From: an uncultured Eubacteriales bacterium
GTDB taxonomy: Bacteria > Bacillota > Clostridia > Saccharofermentanales > UBA5734
Reading direction: 5' to 3'
NCBI GenBank assembly: GCA_903835065.1
Contig: CAILLO010000063.1
Coordinates: 21,186-85,185 of the forward strand
DNA: 64,000 nucleotides
Part shown: one piece after another, positions 26,520-36,554 of the stretch
Layout: every line of letters starts with the position of its first letter
How positions within the stretch are numbered: position 1 is the first letter of the stretch
Translations under genes and position numbers: made by a program
The notes under the pieces: generated by a model
The model's input: the letters and a program-made list of their open reading frames with translations, nothing else
The model's database searches: none
Told to the model about the DNA's origin: nothing

Positions 26520-27569
26520 CTAGAGCGCGAGGGCGGGCAGGCGGAGCCCCGCCGCCTCGTCGAAGCCGGCCATCAGGTTGAGCGCCTGGAGCGCCTGCGC
26601 GGCGGCTCCCTTGCCGAGGTTGTCGATCGCGCTGAACACGGCGATGCGCCCGGTGCGGGCGTCGTAGTGCAGTCCGAGGTCGGCGAAGTTCGTGCCCGTC
26701 GTGCTGCGGGTCTCGGGGAAGGTCCCCGCGGGCAGCAGCCGGACGAAGTACTCGCCGGCGTAGGCTTCCTCGAAGATCCGCCGCAGCGCGGCGGCGTCGA
26801 ATCCAGGGCGGACCTGGGCGTGGATTGTGGCGAGCATGCCGCGCTTCATCGGCGCGAGGTGGGGGACGAAGGTCACCGCCACGGGGACGCCCGCCGCGGC
26901 CGACAGTTCCTGCTCGATCTCCGGGCGGTGACGGTGGCCGGTCACGCCGTAGGCCTTGAAGCTCTCGGCCGCCTCCGTGAAGAGGTACGGGACGTCGGCC
27001 TTGCGGCCCGCGCCGGAGATGCCGGAGGCGGCGTCCACGACGAGCGAGGCGGGGTCGACGGCGCCCGCGCGGAGAAGGGGGACGAGCCCGAGCAGCGTGC
27101 AGGTCGGATAGCAGCCGGGGTTGGCGACGATCCGGGCGGTCCGGATCCGGTCGCGGTAGAGTTCGGGCAATCCGTACACCGCCTCCGCGAGGAGGTCGGG
27201 GCGGGGGTGCGTCAGGCCGTAGGCCGCCTCGTACACGGCGGCGTCCTTGAACCGGAAGTCTCCGCTGTGGTCGAGGACGCGGAGGCCCTTGTCCAGGAGT
27301 CCGGGGACGAGCGCCGAGGACACGCCGTGCGGCAGCGCCGTCACGACGAAGTCGCAGCGCTCGGCGAGGCGGTCGGCGGAGAGGTCGGAGCAGGCAAGGT
27401 CGACGATCGAGCGGAATGCCGGGTGCACCTCCGAAAATGGCCTGCCGACGTGGCTCTGCGAGACGAGCTCCGCCAGCAGGAATCCGGAGTGCCCGGCGAG
27501 CAGGCGCACCAGCTCCAGCCCCACGTATCCGGTGGCTCCCACGATCCCGATCCTTGCCGTTCCCGCCAT
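26520..27569 (-). CDS. argC: N-acetyl-gamma-glutamyl-phosphate reductase
   Basis: A 349-residue enzyme and first gene of the operon. The N-terminal NADP fold begins IGIVGATGYVGLELVRLL, and the catalytic cysteine is in VANPGCYPTCTLLGL. HLAPMKRGMLATIHAQ is also typical. The ATG at 27569 follows GGAGGTGCGGAC; longer in-frame starts (up to 27824) overlap the promoter and are rejected. Confidence 0.95.
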   Translation of the reverse strand: MAGTARIGIVGATGYVGLELVRLLAGHSGFLLAELVSQSHVGRPFSEVHPAFRSIVDLACSDLSADRLAERCDFVVTALPHGVSSALVPGLLDKGLRVLDHSGDFRFKDAAVYEAAYGLTHPRPDLLAEAVYGLPELYRDRIRTARIVANPGCYPTCTLLGLVPLLRAGAVDPASLVVDAASGISGAGRKADVPYLFTEAAESFKAYGVTGHRHRPEIEQELSAAAGVPVAVTFVPHLAPMKRGMLATIHAQVRPGFDAAALRRIFEEAYAGEYFVRLLPAGTFPETRSTTGTNFADLGLHYDARTGRIAVFSAIDNLGKGAAAQALQALNLMAGFDEAAGLRLPALAL

Positions 27570-27635
27570 GTCCGCACCTCCGTTCCCCATCATTATACTA
27601 TCGGGCTCCGCGAGCCCTCGGGATAATAAAAATAC

Positions 27636-27665
27636 ATTATATTGCATAGTTATGCACGAAGGCAA
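27636..27665 (-). promoter_or_regulatory. Promoter of the argCBDF operon
   Basis: On the minus strand TTGCCT and TATAAT are separated by 18 bp, about 70 bp upstream of argC. An ARG-box-like operator sits within the spacer. Confidence 0.7.
27643..27656. promoter_or_regulatory. ARG box (ArgR operator)
   Basis: The 14-bp palindrome TGCATAGTTATGCA fits the ArgR consensus (TGNAT, four bases, ATNCA). It lies between the -35 and -10 of the arg promoter, where a bound repressor would exclude RNA polymerase. Between argC and the ABC gene (27570-27919) the remaining sequence is AT-richer than average and shows no gene. Confidence 0.75.
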
Positions 27666-27845
27666 GGAAAATCCGCTTCGTCCGGAGGTCCGTCGGATGA
27701 TTCGTCCGGTTGTCCGTCGAAATGCACGGAAACTCCCGGCCGCTTTGGCGACTTCGTCCATAGGCCCGCCGGGCGCCTGTCGAATCGCCATAAAAGGCCG
27801 AAAAAGGTTTGGTGAGTTTCGCATATGGCAGGCGAGCCGGGCCGG

Positions 27846-27854
27846 TGCTATCCT
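27846..27854 (+). promoter_or_regulatory. Extended -10 promoter candidate of the sugar ABC ATPase
   Basis: TGCTATCCT resembles an extended -10 element about 65 bp upstream of the ATG. No -35 is seen at the usual distance. Confidence 0.4.
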
Positions 27855-27919
27855 GTTGATGCGACCGTTCTCTCAGCCATTGCGCCTTCCCAGGCGCGCA
27901 TCAACCGGAGGTGGCCCCC

Positions 27920-29029
<1,110 letters not shown>

Positions 29030-29056
29030 GCTCCCTCCACCTGGAGAAGCCCCTCG

Positions 29057-29082
29057 GAAGGCACCCGGAAACGGGTGTCTTC
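29057..29082 (+). terminator. Terminator after the sugar ABC ATPase
   Basis: The stem GAAGGCACCCG and CGGGTGTCTTC with a GAAA tetraloop is followed by a T-rich stretch. One G-T pair interrupts the helix. Confidence 0.7.
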
Positions 29083-29130
29083 TTCGATTGTTACAGGATG
29101 TCGGGGAATCTTCGGTCTCGCGTAACCGCC

Positions 29131-29159
29131 TTGAAACATGCGGAGTATATAGTTATGAT
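29131..29159 (+). promoter_or_regulatory. Promoter of the CdaR-type regulator
   Basis: TTGAAA and TATGAT are separated by 17 bp. The predicted transcription start is at about 29166, giving a leader of about 29 bases. Confidence 0.75.
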
Positions 29160-29194
29160 GAATTGCAGGCTCGTACCGGCGGCGAAGCCGTCCG

Positions 29195-30325
29195 ATGAAA
29201 GTGTGGTTCAAAATGGAAGAAATCAGGAAATGTATCCGCGAGGCCTCGAAGGTGATGGACCGCACGGCCGGCGTGACCGACGGCTCCGGATCCGTGATCG
29301 CGTGCACCGATGAACGCCGGGAGGGCGTGGACGACATGTCCGCGCGCGCCTTCGGCTCGACCGACGACCGCATCGCGATCGCCTCGGGCAAGACCTATCT
29401 GCGCCTGACCGCCGCCGACCGCCAGGGCCTGATCGCCTTCATCGAGGGCACGGACCCCGTCTCGCGCACCTACCTCGAACTGCTCGGCAGCTGGATCCAG
29501 GCCGCGCTCAAGGAACGCAACACCGACGCCGAGCGCGAGGCTTTCCTCAAGAACGTCCTGCTCGAGAACGAGCTGCCCGGCGATATCCCGCTGAAGGCCC
29601 GCGAATACCGGATCTCCTTCCATGCGCCCCGAATCGTCTTCCTGGTCCGCATCGAGAAGGGCGAGAGCGTCGGCACGCTCGAGATCCTCCAGGGCCTATT
29701 CCCTGAAGGGCGCCGGGAGCACGTGCTCGCGATGGACGAGGAGACCTTCGTGCTCGTCGCCGAACTCGACGGCGACCGCGGCGACTTCTCCGACCGCACC
29801 GCGAACACGATCCTCGACAACCTGAACGCGGAGTCGATGACCCGCGTCCATATCGGAATCGGCATGACCGCCGAGAACCTGAAGGACACGGCGAAGTCCT
29901 ACCGCGAGGCTCTGATGGCCCTCACCGTCGGCGGGATCTTCGAGAGCGAGCGCCACATCGTCCGCTACGACCAGCTCGGCCTCGGCCGCCTGATCTACCA
30001 GCTGCCCACGACCCTCTGCAACATGTTCCTCGACGAGGTCTTCCCGAAGGGAGCCTACGAAGCGCTCGACAGCGAGACGCTCCTCACGATCCAGAAGTTC
30101 TTCGAGAACAACCTGAACGGAAGCGAGACCTCCCGACAGCTCTTCGTGCACAGGAACACGCTCGTGTACAGGCTCGACAAGGTCCAGAAGATCACGTCGC
30201 TGGACCTGCGCCGCTTCGACGACGCCGTGCTCTTCAAGCTGGCTTCGATGGTCCGCAGGTATCTCGAACGGCAGGGCCAGGGCTCCGGGAACCGTTCTCC
30301 CGACGGCCGGGGCTGGCGTTCCTGA
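29195..30325 (+). CDS. CdaR/PucR-type transcriptional regulator
   Basis: A 376-residue regulator. The N-terminal half resembles the sugar-diacid sensing domain (VTDGSGSVIACTDERREG). A GGDEF-like central region precedes the C-terminal PucR-type helix-turn-helix (about residues 300-365: LLTIQKFFENNLNGSETSRQLFVHRNTLVYRLDKV). Members usually sense carboxylic or sugar acids; the ligand here is unknown. Two in-frame ATGs (29195 and 29213) both lack a strong ribosome binding site. It sits between a sugar ABC ATPase gene and ftsE. Confidence 0.82.
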   Translation: MKVWFKMEEIRKCIREASKVMDRTAGVTDGSGSVIACTDERREGVDDMSARAFGSTDDRIAIASGKTYLRLTAADRQGLIAFIEGTDPVSRTYLELLGSWIQAALKERNTDAEREAFLKNVLLENELPGDIPLKAREYRISFHAPRIVFLVRIEKGESVGTLEILQGLFPEGRREHVLAMDEETFVLVAELDGDRGDFSDRTANTILDNLNAESMTRVHIGIGMTAENLKDTAKSYREALMALTVGGIFESERHIVRYDQLGLGRLIYQLPTTLCNMFLDEVFPKGAYEALDSETLLTIQKFFENNLNGSETSRQLFVHRNTLVYRLDKVQKITSLDLRRFDDAVLFKLASMVRRYLERQGQGSGNRSPDGRGWRS

Positions 30326-30343
30326 TCAGCAAGGAGGCACTAC

Positions 30344-31132
30344 TTGATTGAATTCCGCGGAGTAGGCATGACCTACCCCTCCGGGATCGAAGCGTTGAAG
30401 GAAATCGGCTTCGTCGTGGACCCTGGAGAATTCCTCTTCGTGATCGGTCGTAGCGGCTCGGGCAAATCCACGCTCGTGAAGCTTCTGACCTGCGAAGAGC
30501 GACCGAACCGGGGGAACGTCCTGATCGACGGCTACGACATCTCCCGCATCGAGCGCCGCTACGTACCCTATCTGCGTCGGAACATCGGGATGATCTTCCA
30601 GGACTTCCGCTTGATCGAGACCAAGTCCGTCTACGAGAACGTCGCCTTCGCGATGGAGATCGTGGGTGCGCCCGGCAAGCTGATCCGGCGCCGCGTGCCG
30701 ATCGTCCTGTCCACCGTCGGACTCAAGGACAAGTCCGACATGCGGCCGTCCGAGCTCTCGGGCGGCGAGCAACAGCGCGTCGCGATCGCCCGCGCGATGG
30801 TCAACAACCCGATGCTGATCCTCGCCGACGAGCCGACGGGAAACCTCGACCCGGGCAACAGCGAGTCGATCATGGCCCTCCTCGATTCGATCAACCAGCG
30901 CGGCACGACCGTGATCGTGTGCACGCACGACAGCTCCGTCGTCGACAAGATGCGCCGCCGCGTGATCGAGCTCGAAGCCGGACGAATCGTCCGCGACGAC
31001 CGGCGGAGCGGCTACGGGACCGCCCCGGAACTGCCCGGCGAGACGCCGGCCGAACAGCCGGAGGAGCCTCCCTTCGAGGAGATGGCCGAAGAGGCCGAGC
31101 GCAGGGCCGCGCAGGAAAAGGTGGACGCATGA
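30344..31132 (+). CDS. ftsE: Cell division ATP-binding protein FtsE
   Basis: A 262-residue ABC ATPase that with FtsX controls septal peptidoglycan hydrolases. Walker A is GRSGSGKST, the signature LSGGEQQRVAIARA, Walker B ILADEPTGNLDP, and the switch VCTHDSSVVDKM. The start is TTG, set by AAGGAGG seven bases upstream. The C-terminus has about 40 extra acidic residues compared with most FtsE proteins. It overlaps ftsX by ATGA. Confidence 0.95.
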   Translation: MIEFRGVGMTYPSGIEALKEIGFVVDPGEFLFVIGRSGSGKSTLVKLLTCEERPNRGNVLIDGYDISRIERRYVPYLRRNIGMIFQDFRLIETKSVYENVAFAMEIVGAPGKLIRRRVPIVLSTVGLKDKSDMRPSELSGGEQQRVAIARAMVNNPMLILADEPTGNLDPGNSESIMALLDSINQRGTTVIVCTHDSSVVDKMRRRVIELEAGRIVRDDRRSGYGTAPELPGETPAEQPEEPPFEEMAEEAERRAAQEKVDA

Positions 31133-32019
31133 AGCCGACGACGTTCCGCCACGCGCTGCGCGAAAGCGGCCGCAACCTGGTCCGGCATCCCGTGATCACG
31201 CTCGCGTCGATGACCACGATCGCCCTGATGCTGCTCCTCGTGGGCGTCTTCGTCGCCTTCACGATGAACGCGCTCACGATCGCCCAGAAGGCCGGACAGC
31301 AGGCGCCGGTCCAGGTCTGGTCCGACTACGCGGCGAGCGACGCCACCGTCGCGGGGGTCGAGACCGCGCTCCAGAAGGACGCGGGCGTGCTCTCCTACGT
31401 GAAGAAGTCGCCGGCCCAGAACCTCGAGGACTTCCGCAAGCAGCTCGGCGGCCGCTCGGGCGTGCTCGACGGCTTCGACGAGAGCCTCCTCTCCTGGTCC
31501 TTCACGGTGCACCTCAAGGATCCGGCGGAGGGACAGGCCTTCGTCGACCGCATCTCCGGCGTCCCGGGCGTCCGGAAGGTGGACCTCAGCCTGCCGGTGA
31601 TGGACTTCCTCGAATCGCTCATGAGGTGGGTCTACGCGGGCTCCGCGGTCGGCATCGCGATGCTCGGCGTGGTCGCCCTCTTCATCATCTCGAACATGGT
31701 CCGCGTCGCGGTCTACTCCCGCGCGGAGGAAATCTCGATCATGAAGTACGTCGGCGCGACGAACCTCTACATCCGTGTGCCCTTTATCGTCGAAGGCGCG
31801 GTGGTCGGCGCGTTCGGCGCCATCACGGCGTGGGGAATCCTCTACGGGGCCTACTCCTCGCTCCTGGAGAGCCTCGCCCTGCCCGCGACCTCCACCTTCC
31901 TCGCCCTGCTCCCGCTCTCGAGCGTCTCGCTCGCCGTGCTCGCCGTCGACCTGGTCTTCGGACTGCTGGTCGGCTCGATCGGCAGCGTGCTGTCCGTCCG
32001 CCGCCACGTGCGGGTCTGA
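31129..32019 (+). CDS. ftsX: Cell division protein FtsX
   Basis: A 296-residue membrane partner of FtsE. One helix lies near residues 24-46, an extracytoplasmic domain at about 50-165, and three C-terminal helices carry the FtsX core (VALFIISNMVRVAVYSRAEE, IMKYVGATN, PFIVEGAVVGAFGA). The ATG overlaps the ftsE stop. FtsX transmits ATP hydrolysis to an extracellular hydrolase, probably the LytM peptidase encoded next. Confidence 0.95.
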   Translation: MKPTTFRHALRESGRNLVRHPVITLASMTTIALMLLLVGVFVAFTMNALTIAQKAGQQAPVQVWSDYAASDATVAGVETALQKDAGVLSYVKKSPAQNLEDFRKQLGGRSGVLDGFDESLLSWSFTVHLKDPAEGQAFVDRISGVPGVRKVDLSLPVMDFLESLMRWVYAGSAVGIAMLGVVALFIISNMVRVAVYSRAEEISIMKYVGATNLYIRVPFIVEGAVVGAFGAITAWGILYGAYSSLLESLALPATSTFLALLPLSSVSLAVLAVDLVFGLLVGSIGSVLSVRRHVRV

Positions 32020-32031
32020 AAGGAGATGCCG

Positions 32032-33285
32032 ATGATGGCCGACCGCAAGAAGTCCCGGAGATCCCTGCTGGGCCGCGCGACCGCGCTGCTGCTCGTCGTC
32101 GCTTCGGTCCTCCTGCTCTCCCAGGCCGTCGTGCCGACCTACGCCACCACCTACTTCGACCTCCAGAAGGCCCTGAAGCAGGCGCAGGCCGACCAGCAGC
32201 GCATCCAGGACCAGCTCGACTCGATCGCGACCCAGAAGAAGCAGCTGGAGTCGCAGAACAAGTCGCTCACCGGCGACCTCTCCTGGCTGAACGGCCGGTC
32301 CGCCGACGCGCGCGCCAAGTACACGACGCTCCTCGGGGAGCTCGACGCGGCGGTCCAGCAACTGAACGACGCGATCCAAGCGTTCGAGGACTCCCAGAAG
32401 GACCTCGAGGACAAGCAGCTCCAATACACGGAGCGGCTCCGGGTCATGTTCGAGAGCCGGACGCGCGACCCGCTCGAGATCCTGCTCGATTCGCCCGATG
32501 CGGCCGGATTCTTCGCGAATCTGGAAGTGATCGCCGCGGTCGCGGAGAACGACACGCACATCCTCGACGAGCTCCAGACCGCCAAGGACGACGCCGTCCT
32601 GAAGATGCAGACGTGCCAGGAATACCAGAAGCAGATGACCCAGGTCGTCAACGACAAGCAGGCCGAGATCGACGCCCTGAAGAACCAGATCGACCAGACC
32701 GCCGCGCAGCTGGACGCGACCAAGAAGAACCTGGACGCGATCGTCGCGAGCGAGAACCAGCTCCTCGAGGACTCGAAGAAGCTCGAATCGTCGATCAAGA
32801 ACCTGCAGGAAAAGATCGCCTACTACGGCGGCATCATGGTCTGGCCGTACGCCGACGAGACCACCGCGGCGTCGCAGATCGTCGTCTCTCCGTTCGGCAT
32901 GCGCATGCACCCGATCCTCCATGTCTACCGGATGCACACGGGGGTCGACATCGGCGGGAAGTACGGCGCGCCGATCGTGGCCGCCGCCAAGGGCAAGGTC
33001 ATCGCCATCGGGACGATCCCCGGGTACAATCCCGTCACCGGCAACAACACCGGCGGCTCCGGCTACGGCAACTACATCGTTATCGACCACGGCGGCGGGA
33101 TCAGCACGCTGTACGGCCACACCAAGCTGATCAAGGTCAAGGTCGGCCAGCTCGTCGAAGCCGGCCAGCTGATCGCCCTGTGCGGGAGCACCGGGTCCTC
33201 GACCGGTCCGCACCTCCACTTCGAGGTCCGGGAGAACGGAACGCCCGTCAATCCGATGCAAGCGAAGTATCTCGGCGTCCGGTAG
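32032..33285 (+). CDS. Coiled-coil LytM (M23) peptidase of the FtsEX operon
   Basis: A 417-residue exported protein. A signal segment ends near VVPTYA, a long coiled coil covers about 40-275 (many Lys/Gln/Glu heptads), and an M23 peptidase domain covers about 290-410. All the zinc ligands are present: His302 and Asp306 in HTGVDIG and His394/His396 in HLHFE, so it should be an active endopeptidase, unlike activator-only EnvC. The coiled coil is likely to dock on FtsX. Of three close ATGs, 32032 fits the AGGAG spacing best (32035 also possible). Confidence 0.9.
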   Translation: MMADRKKSRRSLLGRATALLLVVASVLLLSQAVVPTYATTYFDLQKALKQAQADQQRIQDQLDSIATQKKQLESQNKSLTGDLSWLNGRSADARAKYTTLLGELDAAVQQLNDAIQAFEDSQKDLEDKQLQYTERLRVMFESRTRDPLEILLDSPDAAGFFANLEVIAAVAENDTHILDELQTAKDDAVLKMQTCQEYQKQMTQVVNDKQAEIDALKNQIDQTAAQLDATKKNLDAIVASENQLLEDSKKLESSIKNLQEKIAYYGGIMVWPYADETTAASQIVVSPFGMRMHPILHVYRMHTGVDIGGKYGAPIVAAAKGKVIAIGTIPGYNPVTGNNTGGSGYGNYIVIDHGGGISTLYGHTKLIKVKVGQLVEAGQLIALCGSTGSSTGPHLHFEVRENGTPVNPMQAKYLGVR

Positions 33286-33322
33286 ATGCCGGCCCGCCTG
33301 GAAACCAAGGAAGGAAGGCCCC

Positions 33323-34681
33323 ATGGACCAGCAGTCGACCCCCGAGGAGACGTTCGCGTTCGTCGAACCCGACGCCGCTCCCGCCCCCGGCTCCGAACCC
33401 GCCTCTCCGAAGCCCGCGGGCAGGCAGCCCCGGCAGAGCCGGGGCCGTCTTTTCACCGCGGTCCTGGTCTCGGTCGTCGTCACGTTCCTCGTGGCCGGCG
33501 GCCTCGGCGCCGGCGTCACGATCCTGGTCTACGAGAACGCCGCGAAGCCGGCCTCGACGACCCTCTCGTTCGACGACACGCAGGCCGTGCGCGACCGCCT
33601 TGCCAAGATCACCGAGATCCGCTCCTACCTCAAGGCCGATTTCCTCACGGAGCTGACCGACGAGCAGATCCTCGACGCGATGATCACCGGTATGGTCGAC
33701 GACCTCGGCAACAAGTACACCTTCTACATGGGCTCCGAGGACTACGCGCAGTGGACCGAAAGCCTGAGCGGAAAGTACTCCGGCATCGGGGCCAGCGTGA
33801 TCCTCAACAAGGACGGATACGTCCAGGTCACGGACGTCGTCGCGGGCGGACCGGCAGAGAAGGCCGGGATGCAGACGGGCGACCTGTTCCTGACCGTGGA
33901 CGGTACGGACGTGACCGGCCTGAAGGATTCGAGCACGCTCGCCTCGAAGGTCAAGGGCCTGGAGGGGACCGTCGTCGTGATCGGCATCGAGCGCCCTTCG
34001 ACGGGCGAGAAGATCGACCTGTCCATCACCCGCGCGACGATCGTCAGCGACCCGATCCGCTCCCGCATGCTCACCGACACCGTCGGCTACATCCAGATCA
34101 AGGAGTTCTCCTCGGGTCTCGACGTCGAGTTCCGTTCGACGATCGCCGATCTGATCAAGCAGGGGGCGAAGAACTTCGTGTTCGACATGCGGTACAACCC
34201 CGGCGGTAGCGCCCAGGAAGTGATCGGCATGCTCGACTACCTGCTTCCGTACGGCACGATCGCCAGCATCAAGGGACGGCAGGACGGGAAGGTCCTCGAC
34301 GACTCGTGGACGTCCGACAGCGCGATGGGCGTGCCGGCCGGCATGAAGTACGCCATCCTCGTGAACGGCTCCACGGCGAGCGCCGCCGAACTCTTCTCCG
34401 GCTGTCTCCGCGACTTCGGGAAGGCCTACCTGATCGGCACGACGACCTACGGCAAGGGCTCCGGCACCATCACGTACCCGCTGTCCGACGGCTCTGCCAT
34501 CAACGTCACGACCTTCAAGTACTACCTGCCGTCCGGCATCTGCATCGAGGGAACGGGGCTCACGCCCGACAAGGTCGTCGAGCTGCCGTCCGACGTGGCG
34601 GACCAGTCTCCGGAGCACCTCGCGTTCGACAAGGACACGCAGCTGGCCGCCGCGCTCGACTATCTCGTCGCGCTGCCCTAG
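33323..34681 (+). CDS. Carboxy-terminal processing protease (S41, CtpA-like)
   Basis: A 452-residue membrane-anchored serine protease. It has a transmembrane anchor at about 45-70, a PDZ domain at about 140-215 (YSGIGASVILN, AGGPAEKAGMQTGD) and an S41 core. Catalytic Ser353 is in GSTASAAE and Lys378 in YGKGSG, with the 25-residue separation of the Tsp family. Such proteases trim or degrade envelope proteins, including peptidoglycan hydrolases. ATG follows GGAAGGAAGG, 37 bp after the M23 gene, an arrangement common in Clostridia. Confidence 0.94.
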   Translation: MDQQSTPEETFAFVEPDAAPAPGSEPASPKPAGRQPRQSRGRLFTAVLVSVVVTFLVAGGLGAGVTILVYENAAKPASTTLSFDDTQAVRDRLAKITEIRSYLKADFLTELTDEQILDAMITGMVDDLGNKYTFYMGSEDYAQWTESLSGKYSGIGASVILNKDGYVQVTDVVAGGPAEKAGMQTGDLFLTVDGTDVTGLKDSSTLASKVKGLEGTVVVIGIERPSTGEKIDLSITRATIVSDPIRSRMLTDTVGYIQIKEFSSGLDVEFRSTIADLIKQGAKNFVFDMRYNPGGSAQEVIGMLDYLLPYGTIASIKGRQDGKVLDDSWTSDSAMGVPAGMKYAILVNGSTASAAELFSGCLRDFGKAYLIGTTTYGKGSGTITYPLSDGSAINVTTFKYYLPSGICIEGTGLTPDKVVELPSDVADQSPEHLAFDKDTQLAAALDYLVALP

Positions 34682-34708
34682 CGGCGCCGCCGCGCGCTCG
34701 GCCGCAGG

Positions 34709-35494
34709 ATGAACGACTACGACTCGCTGGCGAGGATCTATGACCGCCTGCAGGCTTCCGATGCCGCCGAACGGCTTGCCGCGCACGCGGCGGACCTCGT
34801 GGCGTCCTTCTGCCGGCCGGCGTCGGGGCGGGGGGACGGCCGCGACGGGCGTCTCCTCCTGCTGGACCTCGGGTGCGGGACCGGCTCGTTCTGCCGGCAT
34901 ATGGCCGCGACGGGCTTCGACGTCATCGGCATCGACGCCTCGGAGGGCATGCTCCACCAGGCCACGGAAACCGTGGCGGCCGACGGGCCCGACATCCTGT
35001 ACCTCCGCCAGGACATCACCCGCTTCGAGCTATTCGGGACCGTCGACGCGATCTGCTGCCTGACGGACACCGTCAACCACGTCACCGACCAGGCCTCGCT
35101 GCGACGCATGCTGCGCCTGTGCCGCCAGTACCTCAACCTGGGCGGGGTCCTCGTCTTCGACGTCGCGACGCGCCGCCACTTCGCGCGCCGGCTCGGCGAC
35201 CGTCTCCTCTACGAGGTCAGCTACGACGCCGTGCTCCTGTGGAAGAACCGCTTCTCGGAGGCGACCGGCCGCAATGTCGCCGACATCGTCCTCTTCAGCC
35301 GCGAATCCGACGGGACCTGGTCGCGAGGCGACGAGTGCATCCGGGAGCGCGCCTACGACCGCCGCACGCTCTCTGCCATGCTGAAGGAGGCGGGTTTCGA
35401 CCGCACGCAGGTGCTCGACGCGTTCCGCCTCGGCCCGCCCGGCCCCGCGGCGGAGCGTCTGTTCTATGTCGCGACGCGGGACTCCGCGCCATGA
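34709..35494 (+). CDS. Class I SAM-dependent methyltransferase
   Basis: A 261-residue methyltransferase. The AdoMet-binding motif is [18 protein letters not shown], followed by the acidic GIDASEGML, with [13 protein letters not shown] and the GGVLVFDV motif. The N-terminus, [13 protein letters not shown], is like the small-molecule methyltransferases often found in Clostridia. The substrate is unknown. It overlaps the next gene by ATGA. Confidence 0.87.
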   Translation: MNDYDSLARIYDRLQASDAAERLAAHAADLVASFCRPASGRGDGRDGRLLLLDLGCGTGSFCRHMAATGFDVIGIDASEGMLHQATETVAADGPDILYLRQDITRFELFGTVDAICCLTDTVNHVTDQASLRRMLRLCRQYLNLGGVLVFDVATRRHFARRLGDRLLYEVSYDAVLLWKNRFSEATGRNVADIVLFSRESDGTWSRGDECIRERAYDRRTLSAMLKEAGFDRTQVLDAFRLGPPGPAAERLFYVATRDSAP

Positions 35495-36510
35495 AGACAA
35501 ATTCGCTCGCCTCACACCGCCGCCGTCGCCGTCGCGGCCCGTCGCCTCTCGCCCTGATCGCGGTCGTCGTCGCCGCGGTCGCGCTGCTGGCGCTGGGCCA
35601 CGCGCTGAAGCAGGCCGGCTGGACGCCGTTCCCGACGCCATCGCCCATGCCGAGCGCCACGCCCAGCCCGACGCCTTCGCCCGCGCCGAGCGCCACCCCC
35701 ACTCCGACGCCCTCGCCCTCGCCCTCGCCGATCCCGGAGCCCAGCGCCACGCCGCGGCCCACGGTCGACCCCTCGTCGCTCGACGCGCTGCCGAACGTCG
35801 ACATGAACTGGTCGTACACCCTCCCGAGCCCGACCTTCCAGGACATCCCCTCGAAGGTCTCCACGCTGCGGCGCACCCTGGCCGTCAAGTACGGCGCAAT
35901 CTGGCAGGTCCCCGGCGCTGGCGCGGGGAAGGTCGTCTACCTTTCCTTCGACGAAGGATACGAATACAAGGACAACACTTCGCACATCCTCGACACGCTC
36001 AAGGCGAAGGGCGTCAAGGCCACGTTCTTCGTGACCGGCACCTACGTCCGGGACAACCCGGCGCTCGTGCGGCGCATGGTGGCGGAGGGGCACGTCGTCG
36101 GCAACCATACCTGGACGCATCCCGACCTGACCGTAGTGATCGGCGCCAAGGGGATCGACGGCCTGGCCTCGGAGCTTCAGCGGACGGCCGACGAGTTCCT
36201 GGCGGTCACCGGCGTGCCGATCGGCAGGTTCATGCGTCCGCCCGAAGGGCATTTCAGCGAGCGGACGCTCGCGATGGCCCGGTCGCTGGGGTACCGTACC
36301 GTGTTCTGGGCCTTCGCGTACCGCGACTGGATCACCACCGAGCAGCCCACGGCGGACGACGCGACCTCCATGGTCCTGGGCCAGCTGCACGACGGCTCGG
36401 TGATCCTGCTCCACGCCGAATCGCTGACGAACACGACGATGCTGGGAAGCTGGATCGACGCAATCCGGGCGCGCGGCTACACGATCCGGTCCATCGACGA
36501 AATTCCCTGA
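35491..36510 (+). CDS. PdaA-like polysaccharide deacetylase
   Basis: A 339-residue membrane-anchored deacetylase. A basic N-terminus and one helix (about 20-40) are followed by a long Pro/Ser/Thr repeat linker (about 48-92) and a NodB domain (about 145-335). Motif 1 is SFDEGYE (Asp154, with Glu155 where PdaA has Asn and most NodB proteins Asp). The metal histidines are His206 and His210 in [23 protein letters not shown] and VILLHAES are typical of PdaA, which removes acetyl groups from muramic acid in peptidoglycan. The role may be vegetative or sporulation-linked. The ATG overlaps the methyltransferase stop. Confidence 0.88.
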   Translation: MKTNSLASHRRRRRRGPSPLALIAVVVAAVALLALGHALKQAGWTPFPTPSPMPSATPSPTPSPAPSATPTPTPSPSPSPIPEPSATPRPTVDPSSLDALPNVDMNWSYTLPSPTFQDIPSKVSTLRRTLAVKYGAIWQVPGAGAGKVVYLSFDEGYEYKDNTSHILDTLKAKGVKATFFVTGTYVRDNPALVRRMVAEGHVVGNHTWTHPDLTVVIGAKGIDGLASELQRTADEFLAVTGVPIGRFMRPPEGHFSERTLAMARSLGYRTVFWAFAYRDWITTEQPTADDATSMVLGQLHDGSVILLHAESLTNTTMLGSWIDAIRARGYTIRSIDEIP

Positions 36511-36519
36511 TCCCGGCGC

Positions 36520-36548
36520 TTGCAATTCCCAGGACCCTGTAATAGAAT
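36520..36548 (+). promoter_or_regulatory. Promoter of the S10 ribosomal operon
   Basis: TTGCAA and TAGAAT are separated by 17 bp. The predicted start at about 36555 gives a leader of about 265 bases before rpsJ. No other promoter is seen between pdaA and rpsJ. Confidence 0.85.
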
Positions 36549-36554
36549 ATGCGA

